Shown piece by piece: positions 10,292 through 23,252 of a DNA stretch of 64,000 nt (position 1 is the stretch's first letter; each line of letters begins with the position of its first letter). The DNA is from Rosenbergiella australiborealis (GTDB lineage Bacteria; Pseudomonadota; Gammaproteobacteria; Enterobacterales; Enterobacteriaceae), in the NCBI RefSeq assembly GCF_018494035.1, contig NZ_JABBFO010000008.1, positions 78,805 through 142,804 of the forward strand, given 5' to 3'. A model generated the notes under the pieces. That model had not been told where the DNA came from, searched no databases, and saw only the letters and a list, made by a program, of their open reading frames with translations. The position numbers were made by a program, and so were the translations under genes.

Positions 10292-10426
10292 AATCTTACC
10301 TTTAAATCAACGATGCTTAAGTGTAAATACTGGAAGTAAGCGCCCAAATGTAGCGACTCAACGGGATGATTGAGTGTAAGGCTATGCTTGATCAACAATC
10401 AATGGGCTTATCGTATTACGTGCTAA

Positions 10427-10684
10427 TTATTCAAGTTCAGCCATTAATTTCACTAGATGTTCAATCGCTTGCTGTTCGTCTTCTCCCTCAGCACTCAGGG
10501 TAATGACTGTGCCTTGTGTTAGTCCGAGCGTTTGCAATTTAAACAGGCTTTTCCCACTGGCTGTTTTGCCTTGAGAGGTCACGGTAATTTCTGATTGGAA
10601 AGTTTTCGCTTCTTTTACGAATTGTGCTGCGGGACGAGTGTGTAATCCATTTGGTGCAGTAATCGTGACTTCTTGTTGAAACAT
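10427..10684 (-). CDS. ptsH: Phosphocarrier protein HPr
   Basis: 85 aa, the standard HPr length. The start at 10684 ([11 protein letters not shown]) is chosen over an in-frame upstream ATG at 10705, because it matches the family N-terminus. His15 lies in [10 protein letters not shown] and Ser46 in [11 protein letters not shown]. It shuttles phosphate from enzyme I to the sugar-specific EIIA domains. It is the first gene of the pts operon. The 266 bases upstream presumably carry its promoters; I saw no convincing CRP site there. Confidence 0.96.
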   Translation of the reverse strand: MFQQEVTITAPNGLHTRPAAQFVKEAKTFQSEITVTSQGKTASGKSLFKLQTLGLTQGTVITLSAEGEDEQQAIEHLVKLMAELE

Positions 10685-10952
10685 ATTTTTCCCCAAAATT
10701 TTCAAAAAGTGTATCGAGAAACCCTAATCATAAAAAGACAGTGGCATTCGCCAAGTGGCTTAACGGTGATAGCCAAGCTAAAAGTTATACTTCAATTAAG
10801 CCTATTACCCTACCGTTTTATTAGGCCGGGATGATCAAACGCATAAAATTTCTAGCATTATTTTGTCGTTGAAAATAAATCTCAGTGTTGATACCAGAAG
10901 AGGCAGGAACAAAGCAAATGTGAACTAAGTGGAATTGAGATCTACTGCACAA

Positions 10953-10976
10953 AAAAAGCACCTAAGGGTGCTTTTT
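10953..10976. terminator. Terminator downstream of cysK
   Basis: Stem AAAAAGCACC / GGTGCTTTTT with a TAAG loop, flanked by A- and T-runs, so it can act on both strands. It lies 35 bases after the cysK stop and ahead of the pts promoter region. Confidence 0.75.
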
Positions 10977-11011
10977 ATAATATGCTTTTTTAAAAGCAAG
11001 AAGAAAGTCGA

Positions 11012-11980
11012 CTAACTATTGTCTTTTTCTGTGAACAGATCTGCAAATAACGCTGTTGATAGGTAACGTTCGCCTGAAGAGGGAAGGATAACGACAATAT
11101 TTTTTTCAGCAAATTCGGGTTCTTGTTGCAGTTTTAATGCTGCGGCCACCGCTGCTCCTGAAGATATTCCCGCGAGGATCCCTTCGGATTCCATTAATTG
11201 GCGTGCAGTATTGATGGCCTCATCATTCGTGATGGTAATCACTCTGTCAATAAGACTGAGATCGAGGTTTTGAGGAATGAAACCTGCTCCGATCCCTTGG
11301 ATTTTGTGCGGACCCGGAACGATTTCTTGGCCTGCTAGAGTTTGTGAAATAACTGGGGAATCAGTAGGTTCGACCGCAACCGCATAAAGACTGGTTTTCC
11401 CTTTGGTTTGTTTCAAATAGCGTGCAGTCCCTGTTAGGGTTCCGCCGGTACCGACACCAGAAATTAAAACATCGACTTCACCATCGGTATCTTCCCAAAT
11501 TTCAGGGCCGGTTGTCTTTTCGTGAATTTCAGGATTAGCTGGATTACTAAATTGCTGCAGCATAAGGTACTTAACGGGATCACTGGCGACGATTTCTTCT
11601 GCTTTGGCGATCGCGCCTTTCATGCCCTTTGCCCCCTCGGTTAAAATTAACTGAGCACCTAGGGCTTTTAAGAGTTTACGACGTTCAACCGACATGGTGT
11701 CTGGCATGGTCAAGGTCAGTTTATAGCCTCGAGCTGCGGCGACATAGGCTAAGGCAATACCGGTATTGCCGCTAGTGGGTTCTACTAGTTCTACACCCGG
11801 CTTTAATAGCCCTTTTTTTTCGGCATCCCAAATCATATTTGCGCCAATTCGGCACTTAATACTAAAGCTTGGATTGCGAGATTCTACTTTGGCAAGGATA
11901 CGTCCATTACCTAGGCGGTTTAACCTCACTAAAGGTGTGTGGCCAATCGTTAACGAGTTATCTTCGTAAATCTTACTCAT
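11012..11980 (-). CDS. cysK: Cysteine synthase A CysK
   Basis: 322-aa O-acetylserine sulfhydrylase A. The PLP lysine is in [14 protein letters not shown] near residue 42, the substrate loop is TSGNTG and the PLP phosphate loop is [10 protein letters not shown]. CysK forms the cysteine synthase complex with CysE and makes most cysteine under aerobic growth. It lies between cysZ and ptsH on the same strand, as in E. coli. It is longer than the CysM encoded at 5004-5897 and retains the CysK-specific C-terminal segment. Confidence 0.96.
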   Translation of the reverse strand: MSKIYEDNSLTIGHTPLVRLNRLGNGRILAKVESRNPSFSIKCRIGANMIWDAEKKGLLKPGVELVEPTSGNTGIALAYVAAARGYKLTLTMPDTMSVERRKLLKALGAQLILTEGAKGMKGAIAKAEEIVASDPVKYLMLQQFSNPANPEIHEKTTGPEIWEDTDGEVDVLISGVGTGGTLTGTARYLKQTKGKTSLYAVAVEPTDSPVISQTLAGQEIVPGPHKIQGIGAGFIPQNLDLSLIDRVITITNDEAINTARQLMESEGILAGISSGAAVAAALKLQQEPEFAEKNIVVILPSSGERYLSTALFADLFTEKDNS

Positions 11981-12096
11981 ATCCTGTCCTTAACTCTTTG
12001 AATTTTGCGGAACGTAGTGAGAATACGCTTTATATCTTTCCAGTGAAGTGACGAAATGATATATCGATATGTCAGAGTGCAATAACTCCACGTATT

Positions 12097-12852
12097 TTAC
12101 GTTATATAGGTGTGACGATAACGGTCGACCCAAAGTGCGGTAGCCCCGCAAACGGCAATCGGCATAATCACCAAATTGATAATCGGGATCATCGTCAGAA
12201 AACTAATCAATCCACCAAATTCTAGTTGAAGCTGGCGATCTCGGGAAAGATTTCTACGCATGGTAGCAAAAGCAACTTTGTGATTATCAAAAGGGTAGTC
12301 ACAATACTGAATCGCCATCATCCAAGCGCCAAAAATAAACCATAAAATGGGGGCGATGAGTTGACCGAACCCTGGGATAAAATGAACCAATAGTAAGCCT
12401 ATTGCGCGGGGCAGATAGTAGAGAAATTTTTGCCATTCTCGTTTCATTATTCTCGGTAAATCAGCAATCAGTGACCACCAGCTCATTTCATTAAGCGTAT
12501 GCCCGGTTAATCTTTGCTCAAGTTTTTCAGCCAATAAGCCGAAGAAAGGTGCGGCAATCCAGTTAGCCAATGTTGAGAAAAAATAACTGAAAATCAGCAC
12601 GATAGATACGACAGCTAAAGGCCATAGTATAACATTTAGCCATGCGAGCCAGTGGGGGACATGACTCATCAATTGAGGGATCCATTGATGAAGTTTGGTA
12701 AAAAGCCAATAAAAGGCTGAACCGAGCAAAAGGATGTTAATCAGAAGAGGAACAATGACATAACGTCGAATCCCAGGCAGGCAAACTAAATGGCAGCCTA
12801 TTTTGACATAAGTAAAGCCAGATGAGGGTAAGGGCTGTTGGCGTTGCGGCAT
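12097..12852 (-). CDS. cysZ: Sulfate transporter CysZ
   Basis: 251-aa inner-membrane protein of the CysZ family (E. coli 253 aa), a sulfate uptake channel that works with the CysPTWA importer. The protein has several hydrophobic helices, and the [20 protein letters not shown] start and the [19 protein letters not shown] segment are typical. It lies upstream of cysK and divergent from zipA, the conserved arrangement. The roughly 215 bases between cysZ and zipA must hold both promoters. Confidence 0.93.
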   Translation of the reverse strand: MPQRQQPLPSSGFTYVKIGCHLVCLPGIRRYVIVPLLINILLLGSAFYWLFTKLHQWIPQLMSHVPHWLAWLNVILWPLAVVSIVLIFSYFFSTLANWIAAPFFGLLAEKLEQRLTGHTLNEMSWWSLIADLPRIMKREWQKFLYYLPRAIGLLLVHFIPGFGQLIAPILWFIFGAWMMAIQYCDYPFDNHKVAFATMRRNLSRDRQLQLEFGGLISFLTMIPIINLVIMPIAVCGATALWVDRYRHTYIT

Positions 12853-13067
12853 ATCTGAATACTCGTAATAGGAAATACAGCTTTATAGTAACGTTTTTTT
12901 TGCAGTGGCGAACCCTCTGCTGCTGCTAATTTAATCATTTACACCAGATTAATGGTATTATTCACGATAATTGGCAGTGTAGGCTTGCACTTATTCGCGC
13001 TGACCAATACATTTAGTGATATATAGGTGCCTATTATAGGCAAAGTGTTTGAACAACAGAGAATATA

Positions 13068-16170
<3,103 letters not shown>

Positions 16171-16171
<1 letters not shown>

Positions 16172-16386
16172 TGCCAGATAAAGAACAGTTAATAGAGCTT
16201 GCCAATTGGCGTATGCCTTTTGGTAAATACCAAGGTCGACGCCTTATTGATTTACCAGAAGAGTATCTTTTGTGGTTCGCCCGCAAGGAAGCCTTTCCTG
16301 AGGGACATCTCGGTCAGCTTCTACAACTCGCTCTCGCCATTCGTATCGAAGGCCTCGAGCACTTAGTGATGCCACTTAAAGGTTAA
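16171..16386 (+). CDS. ypeB: YpeB-like DUF3820 protein
   Basis: 71 aa (E. coli YpeB 72 aa). The family signature is clear: WRMPFGKYQGRRLIDLPEEYLLWF. DUF3820 proteins are small, cytoplasmic and of unknown molecular function. The gene start overlaps the ligA stop (TAATG), and ligA-ypeB is the conserved order. Confidence 0.88.
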
Positions 16387-16389
16387 ACT

Positions 16390-16414
16390 GCTTCGCCCGG
16401 ATGACGGGCGAAGC
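16390..16414. terminator. Hairpin between convergent ypeB and efflux lipoprotein gene
   Basis: Perfect 10-bp stem GCTTCGCCCG / CGGGCGAAGC with a five-base loop in the 32-base gap between convergent genes. U-runs are poor on both sides, but the position and stability fit a bidirectional terminator. Confidence 0.6.
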
Positions 16415-16418
16415 ATCA

Positions 16419-17951
16419 TTAATGACTCGTCACGCTAGCTTGCTCTGCTTCCCCAAACACCGAATAGTGTGGTAGTGAAACGGAGGACTGTTGTTCCCAA
16501 CCGCCACCAAGTGCTTTGTATAGCGCAACTAAATCGATGACAGTTTGTGCCTGAGCCTTAATGGCCTGTTGCCGGGTGTTGGCTAATTGCCGTTCGGCAT
16601 CGAGTACTGTGATATAGGTAACAAACCCATTCTTATAGTTCTCGCTAGCAAGTTGATAGGCACGATTTAGAGCATCACTTGAGAGGGTTAGCGCCGTTAC
16701 TTGTTGTTGATCTGTTTGATAACTGACCAATGCATTTTCCACTTCTTGTAAGGCATTAAGTACGGTTTGCCGATAGTTAAGCACTGCTGCAGCCTGCTCG
16801 GTTCGTGCTAATTTAACATTGGAGACTAATCGTCCCCCTTCAAAGATCGGTAAATTGATCCCCGGGCCGATGCTGTAGAAATGACTACTCCAATTGTCCA
16901 TATAGCTGATATCACTATTTCTAACGCCTAATTGACCCGTTAACGAAACGCTAGGAAATAACTGTGCAACCGATACGCCAATATTAGCGGTTTGGGCGTG
17001 TAAGTTCGCTTCTGCCGCACGAATATCAGGTCGGCGTCGAGTGAGTTGTGCTGGAATTCCCACCGATACCCATTTGGGTAAAGCGGGAAGCGGTTGTGAG
17101 GCGGTAAGTTCGTTATCTAAAGCTCCCGGTGTTAGACCGAGTAATACCGCCAGGCCATTTTTGGTCTGGGCAATTTGTGATTCATATTGTGGGCGTTGAG
17201 CTTGTAACGCCGTGAGCTGAGCCGTGGCACTTTCTACATCACTGCTTGGCGCTAGGCCGTTTTGGCTCTGACTCTGCGTGAGTTCGAGAGTTTGTTGCGC
17301 GATAAGGATTTGTTGACTAACCGATGCTTGCAGAGCTTGAGCCGCTCTCAACTGTAGATAGGTGCGGGTCACTTCCGCTTCAAGAGAGACGAGTGCATCA
17401 TTGTGTTGTTCTATCTGTTGTTGTGCGCTAGCTTGTGCCATCTCGATTGTTCGGCGTGTTTTCCCCCACAAATCCAGTTCCCAACTTGCGTCAAAACCAC
17501 CTTGATAGAAATTGATGCTCCCCGTCGCTTGATGGGCAATATCGCTAGGTAACGTGTCGTAGAAACCTTGAGATTGGAGTTCGCCTTTAAGCCCTAATTG
17601 TTGTTTCGAGTAAGTGGCTTGGCCATTGAGGATCGGGAATAACCCCCCTTGTGCACTCGAAACTTGCTCGCGTGCGCCGGCGATGCGTAACACGCTTTGC
17701 TGTAAGCTCAGATTCCCTTGTGTTGCACGTTGGATCAGGCTATTGAGCTCTGGGTCATTGAAATTATGCCACCAACTTACTTGGGGATCGGTCATCTGTA
17801 GTTGCGAGGCTTGTGAACCCTTTGCATTATGCCAGGTTGCCGATAAATGATTGTCGGGTGCTCGGTAATCAGGTCCTACTGCACAACCCGAAAGTGCAAG
17901 CACGAGTAAAGACAATAATAGTCGCTGAGTCTTCATGTTTTTTGCTTCCAT
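16419..17951 (-). CDS. Outer-membrane efflux lipoprotein, NodT/OprM-type
   Basis: 510 aa. It is the outer-membrane channel of a tripartite efflux pump. The signal peptide ends in a lipobox (LALSGC), so the protein is lipidated. Two repeats of the OEP (TolC-like) family cover the rest, with the family phrases RRPDIRAAEANLHAQTANIG and GPGINLPIFEGG. The start at 17951 is favoured by an AGGAGG ribosome site seven bases away; a second in-frame ATG at 17936 also has a weaker site. It begins directly after the stop of the MFS gene, as last gene of the efflux operon. Confidence 0.9.
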   Translation of the reverse strand: MEAKNMKTQRLLLSLLVLALSGCAVGPDYRAPDNHLSATWHNAKGSQASQLQMTDPQVSWWHNFNDPELNSLIQRATQGNLSLQQSVLRIAGAREQVSSAQGGLFPILNGQATYSKQQLGLKGELQSQGFYDTLPSDIAHQATGSINFYQGGFDASWELDLWGKTRRTIEMAQASAQQQIEQHNDALVSLEAEVTRTYLQLRAAQALQASVSQQILIAQQTLELTQSQSQNGLAPSSDVESATAQLTALQAQRPQYESQIAQTKNGLAVLLGLTPGALDNELTASQPLPALPKWVSVGIPAQLTRRRPDIRAAEANLHAQTANIGVSVAQLFPSVSLTGQLGVRNSDISYMDNWSSHFYSIGPGINLPIFEGGRLVSNVKLARTEQAAAVLNYRQTVLNALQEVENALVSYQTDQQQVTALTLSSDALNRAYQLASENYKNGFVTYITVLDAERQLANTRQQAIKAQAQTVIDLVALYKALGGGWEQQSSVSLPHYSVFGEAEQASVTSH

Positions 17952-19526
17952 TTAGTGGCCTCCTGCGCTGCCTTCACTCTTCACGGGAGCGAGTAAAAAA
18001 CAGAAGGGGATCATTATAAGCGCGATCAGACAAAGGCCATTGAATACATCGATATATGCTAGAAAGCGCGCTTGGCCAATCATCTGTTTATACAACTGTG
18101 CGGCAGCGAGTTGGGAGCTGTCTCCTACCAAAGAGGTAAAATTATGGATAGCCGCACCGATTTTTTGAAGAGTGAGGTTGAAGGGTTCATTTAGTTGCCC
18201 GGTATGGTCGGCCAGATAAGCGGAACGTGTTTGTTGACGTTCGGTAATTGCCGCGGTCGAAAGTGAAATACCGATCGAACCTGCCACGTTACGAAATAAG
18301 GTAAACAGTGCCGAAGCATCGGCATTTAATCGCTGTGGAATAGTGATAAAGGCAATCGTAGTTAAAGGCACGAACAAAAAGCCTAACCCGATCGACTGGA
18401 GACTTCGCATAATGACCAGTGAGGTAAAATCTAACGTTGGGGTCATCTGTAAACCTGAATACAAAAAAGAACCCATAAGACATAAGAAACCAAACATAAT
18501 GATTAAGCGAGTTTGCACAATCGGCATTAACTTCAGTACTAAAGGGATGGTGAGAATAATAAATATAGCACCGGGAGTTAATACAAGACCCGCAAGGGTC
18601 GCGGTATAGCCTAAATCTTGTTGGGCGAGTTGTGGGATGACGACTGAACTCCCATATAAAATAAAAGCCATTGCCGCCATTAATAATCCAGCAACCCAAA
18701 AATTACGATCGCGCATCACGAGAATATCGACCACTGGACGACGTGCATACATCAACCAGTAAACGGCACCGACTAATCCTACCGCGGCGAGTATCGCAAA
18801 AGTGATAATAAAAGAAGAGTTAAACCAATCGGCGTCTTCCCCACGGTCTAAAAAGACCTGCAAGCACCCTAAGCCGAGAGTAATTAAACTGATGCCTATA
18901 TAGTCAATCCGCAATTCCCCTTTTTTCGCCTTGCGTTCCCAAGGCGGATCTTCGAGGAGTTGATAAATGGCTAGTGTAGTGAGAACACCTACGGGGATAT
19001 TAATAAAAAAAATCCAGCGCCAACTATAATTATCAGTGATCCAGCCACCAAGCGTAGGACCAATAACCGGGGCGACAATGATGGCGATCGATGAGAGGCC
19101 GAAAGCCTTACCGCGATCTTGCTTACTAAAATAATCTAATAATACGGATTGTTGTACAGGTTGCAGTCCCCCGCCAAAAAAGCCCTGTAAAATTCTAAAT
19201 AAGATCAGTTGCCATAATTCAGTGGCAATGCCACATAGAAAAGAGCAGATAGTGAACATCACAACACAAATAAGAAAATAGTTTTTCCGGCCAAACAGTC
19301 GGCTAAGAAAGGCAGAAATAGGCAGAACAATACCGTTAGCGACTAGGTAAGAGGTCAATACCCAAGTCGCCTCATCATAACTGGAGGAAAGCGAGCCGGC
19401 GACATGGGGGAGGGCAACGTTAACAATAGTTGAGTCCAATACCTCCATAAATACGGCTAAGGTGACGGTGAGGGCAACCAGCCAAGGGTTATAGCGTGGT
19501 TGCCAGCGTTGAGAATCACTCATCAA
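17952..19526 (-). CDS. EmrB-type MFS multidrug efflux permease (DHA2 family)
   Basis: 524 aa with 14 predicted membrane helices. The family motifs are LDSTIVNVALPHVAGSL in helix 1, ATWVLTSYLVANGIVLP in helix 2, and the antiporter motif C region APVIGPTLGGWITDNYSWRWIFFINIPVG. It exports drugs in exchange for protons. It lies between the membrane-fusion gene (overlap of 11 bases) and the outer-membrane channel gene. Substrates cannot be predicted; an E. coli EmrB role is a fair analogy, but there the outer-membrane partner is TolC and not an operon-encoded lipoprotein. Confidence 0.92.
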   Translation of the reverse strand: MMSDSQRWQPRYNPWLVALTVTLAVFMEVLDSTIVNVALPHVAGSLSSSYDEATWVLTSYLVANGIVLPISAFLSRLFGRKNYFLICVVMFTICSFLCGIATELWQLILFRILQGFFGGGLQPVQQSVLLDYFSKQDRGKAFGLSSIAIIVAPVIGPTLGGWITDNYSWRWIFFINIPVGVLTTLAIYQLLEDPPWERKAKKGELRIDYIGISLITLGLGCLQVFLDRGEDADWFNSSFIITFAILAAVGLVGAVYWLMYARRPVVDILVMRDRNFWVAGLLMAAMAFILYGSSVVIPQLAQQDLGYTATLAGLVLTPGAIFIILTIPLVLKLMPIVQTRLIIMFGFLCLMGSFLYSGLQMTPTLDFTSLVIMRSLQSIGLGFLFVPLTTIAFITIPQRLNADASALFTLFRNVAGSIGISLSTAAITERQQTRSAYLADHTGQLNEPFNLTLQKIGAAIHNFTSLVGDSSQLAAAQLYKQMIGQARFLAYIDVFNGLCLIALIMIPFCFLLAPVKSEGSAGGH

Positions 19527-20649
19527 CGCGAACCTTAGGCTCTACCGATAAGCCTAAAGGGAGAGGGTGTTGAGGATCAAGGCCCTTATCAATAATGATT
19601 TTTACCGGAACACGTTGCACGATTTTTACGAAGTTTCCTGTGGCATTTTCCGCAGGGAAGGTGGAGAAATGCGATCCAGAACCCATTTGAATGCTGTCTA
19701 CATGTCCTTCTAGCTTAAGATCCGGCCACGCATCGACGGTGATACTGACCTTGTTACCTGGATGCATATATTCAAGTTGTGACTCTTTGAAGTTCGCGGT
19801 AATCCAAATTTGCGGTGAGACCAAGGAGAAGAGCGCCGATCCTGCTTGAACAAGACTTCCTACTTGGACATTGCGCTTAGTCACGTATCCGTCGTAAGGG
19901 GCGCGAACTTCGGTATAAGAGAGATTCAAGTTTGCGGTCGCTAATTGTGCTTCTGCTTGCGCGACTTGTTGGCGCCGGGTGGCAATATTCGTTTCTTGCT
20001 GGTGGAGTTGTAGAGGAACTTGGGAGGCAATTTCAACCTGCGCTTGAGCTTGTTGGAGGTCTGCTTGTGCAGCTCGCCATTGCGATGTTGCGCTGTCGAT
20101 ATTACTCTGCGTGGTTGCTCGTGGATCGACGCCATGTTGGCGACGATAGACGGATTCCGCATTGGCTAAGTTTGCTTTCGCTTTTGCTTGATCGGCTAAG
20201 GCTTGATGTAATTGAGCCGGATATTGGACTTTAGCTAACGCATACTGCGCTTGTGCTTGTTGGAGTTGTGCTTGTGCACTACCTAGTTGTGCTTGTGCTT
20301 GGTCACGCTGAGCGGTGGCATTACGGGGATCAATAAGGATTAACAGGTCACCCTGATGCACAAATTGGTTATCATTAACCGCGAGCTTTACCACATAGCC
20401 GCTAGTTTGTGGGGAAATTGTCGCCGCATTGCCATCGGTAAAGGCATCATCGGTTGTTTCAATCCCCCGGTTCATCAACCAAAAAATAAGCGCTACGATG
20501 AGAACAATTAATGTAATCACCGCTAAAATAACAAGTGGCTTTTTACCCGGACGTTGCCGCGGGGGTGTTTCAGTATTATCTGCCGACGTGGACGGCTGAT
20601 CTTGCTCAGCATTATTCTGTGCGCTTGCGTCTCGCGTAGTGTCTGTCAT
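19516..20649 (-). CDS. EmrA-type periplasmic adaptor (HlyD family)
   Basis: 377 aa. One N-terminal membrane helix (about 37-60), a biotinyl-lipoyl-like half motif (TISPQTSGYVVKLAVNDNQ), a long Gln/Ala-rich coiled coil (about 110-210) and a second lipoyl half (VRAPYDGYVTKRNVQVGSLV). It joins the MFS permease to the outer-membrane channel. First gene of the three-gene efflux operon. An inverted repeat lies about 110 bases upstream of its start and may be an operator. Confidence 0.9.
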   Translation of the reverse strand: MTDTTRDASAQNNAEQDQPSTSADNTETPPRQRPGKKPLVILAVITLIVLIVALIFWLMNRGIETTDDAFTDGNAATISPQTSGYVVKLAVNDNQFVHQGDLLILIDPRNATAQRDQAQAQLGSAQAQLQQAQAQYALAKVQYPAQLHQALADQAKAKANLANAESVYRRQHGVDPRATTQSNIDSATSQWRAAQADLQQAQAQVEIASQVPLQLHQQETNIATRRQQVAQAEAQLATANLNLSYTEVRAPYDGYVTKRNVQVGSLVQAGSALFSLVSPQIWITANFKESQLEYMHPGNKVSITVDAWPDLKLEGHVDSIQMGSGSHFSTFPAENATGNFVKIVQRVPVKIIIDKGLDPQHPLPLGLSVEPKVRVDE

Positions 20650-20755
20650 GGCTTATTCCATCCTAAAAATAACCAGAAAGTGACGTTGTCCACGTCTTCT
20701 TTGAAAGAGTGTAGATAGAATATAACCTTTTAGCGTTAAGAATGGAGAGAAAGTT

Positions 20756-20784
20756 TTCACCCAGTGAATCGGTCACTGAGTGAA
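20756..20784. promoter_or_regulatory. Inverted repeat between yfeH end and efflux operon start
   Basis: TTCACCCAGTGA and TCACTGAGTGAA form a 12-bp dyad with one mismatch around a five-base centre. It lies 17 bases beyond the yfeH stop and 107 bases before the adaptor gene. It can be read as a terminator stem (no good U-run) or as an operator for a dimeric repressor of the efflux operon. Confidence 0.4.
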
Positions 20785-20800
20785 ACAATCCCTCGAGGGA

Positions 20801-21778
20801 TCAGTCGTTCTGAGCCTGTTCAGCGGCTTTCTTATAGCGCTGGGCAATCCATGAACAAGTCATTAGCTGAATTTGGTGAAAAATCATTAATGGCAAAACA
20901 ATAATCCCAACACTACTCGCAGGGAAAAGAATGTTTGCCATCGGTACACCGTTAGCCAAACTCTTTTTCGAGCCGCAGAAAAGAATGGTAATTTCATCGG
21001 GACGGCTGAAGCCAAAAAGACGTGCGACCAGCAGGTTGATAAGTAGGGCGATGGCTAATAACAAGATGCAGCCCACAAAAATCCATCCGAGTGTCGTGGC
21101 ATCCACTTTATGCCAAATACCGTTGACGACGGCCTCACTAAAGGCGGTGTAAACAACCAGTAGAATTGAGGTTTGGTCGGTTTTACCGATTAAACTACGA
21201 TGGCGTTCTACCCATCCGCCAATCCAACGGCGTGCAATATGGCCCAGAACGAAAGGTAAGAATAACTGAAGTAAAATTTTGCCTATCTGTTCAAGCCCAT
21301 TACCTGGCATACCACTGTGTACGTTCATCACTAAATTGACCAATAGTGGTGAGATAAACACGCCAAGCAGGCTGGATGCTGAAGCACTACAAATCGCTGC
21401 GGCAACGTTTCCACCGGCTAATGAAGTGAAGGCGATCGCGGATTGGACGGTAGCCGGTAAAATACACAGATAAATAAATCCCGTATAAATATCATTGCTG
21501 ACATTGACGGGGTGCCACCAAGTGAGTAGACAGCCAAGGATAGGGAATACCACAAAGGTACTGCACATGATCCATAAATGCAGTCGCCAATGGCTGCTTC
21601 CTGCAATGATTTTCTCTCGCGAGAGTTTAGCGCCATGCATAAAGAATAGTAGGGCGATAGCCGCTGTCGTGAGTAACTCGACAATCGGTACAAACCCCCC
21701 TCGAGCGGGGAAAAAAGTGGCGAGTAATACGGTAATAATTAATTTGACCATCATTGGGTCGAGACGAAGAAAGCCCAT
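20801..21778 (-). CDS. yfeH: YfeH-like sodium/bile-acid symporter family protein
   Basis: About 325 aa and nine to ten membrane helices. It matches E. coli YfeH (332 aa) along its length: RLDPMMVKLIITVLLATFFPARG near the start, ALLFFMHGAKLSREKIIAG, the QSAIAFTSLAGGNVAAA motif and the FCGSKKSLANGVPMANILFP motif of the bile-acid:Na symporter superfamily. The ATG at 21778 is chosen because GGA lies seven bases upstream and the protein then starts as in E. coli; in-frame ATGs exist at 21790 and 21820. Natural substrate unknown. It is divergent from the LysR gene yfeR, which probably regulates it. Confidence 0.88.
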   Translation of the reverse strand: MGFLRLDPMMVKLIITVLLATFFPARGGFVPIVELLTTAAIALLFFMHGAKLSREKIIAGSSHWRLHLWIMCSTFVVFPILGCLLTWWHPVNVSNDIYTGFIYLCILPATVQSAIAFTSLAGGNVAAAICSASASSLLGVFISPLLVNLVMNVHSGMPGNGLEQIGKILLQLFLPFVLGHIARRWIGGWVERHRSLIGKTDQTSILLVVYTAFSEAVVNGIWHKVDATTLGWIFVGCILLLAIALLINLLVARLFGFSRPDEITILFCGSKKSLANGVPMANILFPASSVGIIVLPLMIFHQIQLMTCSWIAQRYKKAAEQAQND

Positions 21779-21871
21779 AAGTGTTTCCATGCAGTAGATA
21801 ATAATTGGATTGTGCGTCAAATTAAGTTAGAAATATAATTGATTTATTATATGAATATATGAAGAAAATAG

Positions 21872-22789
21872 ATGAATTATAGTTTACGACAACTACGGAT
21901 TTTTGTAGCCGTTGCCGAACAGCAAAGTTTCAGTCGCGCGGGTGAGTTGATTGGGTTAAGTCAATCGGCGGTGAGTCATGCGGTTAAAGAACTCGAACAA
22001 ACATTATCACTGCGTCTGATTGATAGAACGACGCGAGAGGTCGTATTGACCCTTGCGGGTAAACAGTTGGCATCACGTATGGCGCTATTAATTGATGATA
22101 TGGATAGCTTGATTAAAGGTCTGCATAGCTATGGTGAACAGCGAACTGGAACGGTAAGAGTTGCCGCGAGCCAAACTATCTCGGCCCAGTTAATGCCGCA
22201 TTGCCTCGCTGCCTGTCAACAACGTTATCCTGATATACGGTTACTGCTACAAGACAGCGTTCAGCAATCCGTTGTGCAAGCTGTGCGACAAGAAGAAGTC
22301 GATTTCGGGATTGTGATCGAACTACAAAATACCGGTGATTTTGAAACGCAGCCTATTTTGCAAGATTCCTTCTTATTGCTTTGCCGTGAAGATGACCCTT
22401 TGGCGAAACAATCATTAGTGACGTGGCGTGATATTGCACAGCGGCAATGCGTATTACAAGATTATGCGTCAGGAAGCCGCGTGTTAATCGATGCGATTTT
22501 CCAACAACAAGGCGCTTATCCTGATGTTGTTCAACAAGTCGGACATCCGAGCACATTGTTTACAATGGTCGATGCGGGAATAGGAATAAGTATCTTACCT
22601 GCTCTAGCGCTTCCCTTACCACGCGAAAGTGAGCTAGTGGTCAGACATATTGAACCGGAAAGAGGGCGATTATTAACCCTTATTCGGCGTAGAAACCGCT
22701 CTTTAACTCCCTCGGCAGAAGTCATTTGGCAATTAGTGGTAGAGCAAGCACAGCAATTGGCGAAAAGGCGGAAGATTTCGGTAAGGTAG
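21872..22789 (+). CDS. yfeR: LysR-type regulator YfeR
   Basis: 305 aa. The N-terminal winged helix-turn-helix covers residues 1-60 (RQLRIFVAVAEQQSFSRAGELIGLSQSAVSHAVKELE, positions 6-42). A periplasmic-binding-protein-like effector domain follows (about 90-295). The divergent position opposite yfeH with about 93 bases between is the E. coli yfeR/yfeH arrangement. As for most LysR proteins it likely represses itself and controls the divergent gene; the inducer is unknown. Confidence 0.87.
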   Translation: MNYSLRQLRIFVAVAEQQSFSRAGELIGLSQSAVSHAVKELEQTLSLRLIDRTTREVVLTLAGKQLASRMALLIDDMDSLIKGLHSYGEQRTGTVRVAASQTISAQLMPHCLAACQQRYPDIRLLLQDSVQQSVVQAVRQEEVDFGIVIELQNTGDFETQPILQDSFLLLCREDDPLAKQSLVTWRDIAQRQCVLQDYASGSRVLIDAIFQQQGAYPDVVQQVGHPSTLFTMVDAGIGISILPALALPLPRESELVVRHIEPERGRLLTLIRRRNRSLTPSAEVIWQLVVEQAQQLAKRRKISVR

Positions 22790-22794
22790 AAACG

Positions 22795-22821
22795 AAAAAA
22801 GCACCCAGAGGGTGCTTTTTT
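22795..22821. terminator. Bidirectional terminator between yfeR and tRNA-Lys
   Basis: GCACCC / GGGTGC stem with an AGA loop, flanked by six A and six T. It suits both the yfeR transcript and the tRNA transcript on the other strand. Confidence 0.85.
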
Positions 22822-22829
22822 ACTGAATT

Positions 22830-22905
22830 TGGTGGGTCGTGCAGGATTCGAACCTGCGACCAATTGATTAAAAGTCAACTGCTCTACCAACTGAGCTAAC
22901 GACCC
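22830..22905 (-). tRNA. tRNA-Lys (TTT)
   Basis: 76 nt with full cloverleaf and encoded CCA. The anticodon loop reads CTTTTAA, giving anticodon TTT. The T-arm GCAGGTTCGAATCCTGC is perfect. It is followed 4 bases upstream by tRNA-Val on the same strand, probably in one transcript. Confidence 0.97.
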
Positions 22906-22909
22906 GAAG

Positions 22910-22985
22910 TGGTGGGTGATGACGGATTCGAACCGCCGACCCCCTCCTTGTAAGGGAGATGCTCTACCAACTGAGCTAATCACCC
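22910..22985 (-). tRNA. tRNA-Val (TAC)
   Basis: 76 nt with encoded CCA. The anticodon loop CTTACAA gives TAC. It precedes tRNA-Lys in the transcript. This is a reduced form of the E. coli valU-valX-valY-lysV cluster beside gltX, with one Val gene where E. coli has three. Confidence 0.97.
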
Positions 22986-23252
22986 CCGCTGTGTGGAGTC
23001 GCATTATAGGGATAGTTGATGTTGAGTCAACGCTTTTTATCAGTTAATTTTCTGTTCGGTTTAAATTTCACCATTCTGTCTCCCAATTAACCTATTTGAT
23101 GGAAATTGACCCAACAATTTCATCCCGGACTGAGATTAGTCATCTCTTGTCATTGAGGAATAAGCGCTAACTGTTACACTGTGCAAAGCGTAATTCTCTT
23201 CCACACGGTTTTATCGGGTCTTCAACCCTATGTACGTAAAGGCAAATCTCAA

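Noticed and set aside
22531-23004. A 157-codon minus-strand open frame over the tRNA-Lys and tRNA-Val genes
   Set aside because: It runs through two perfect tRNA genes and the antisense of yfeR; the apparent peptide is translated tRNA sequence.
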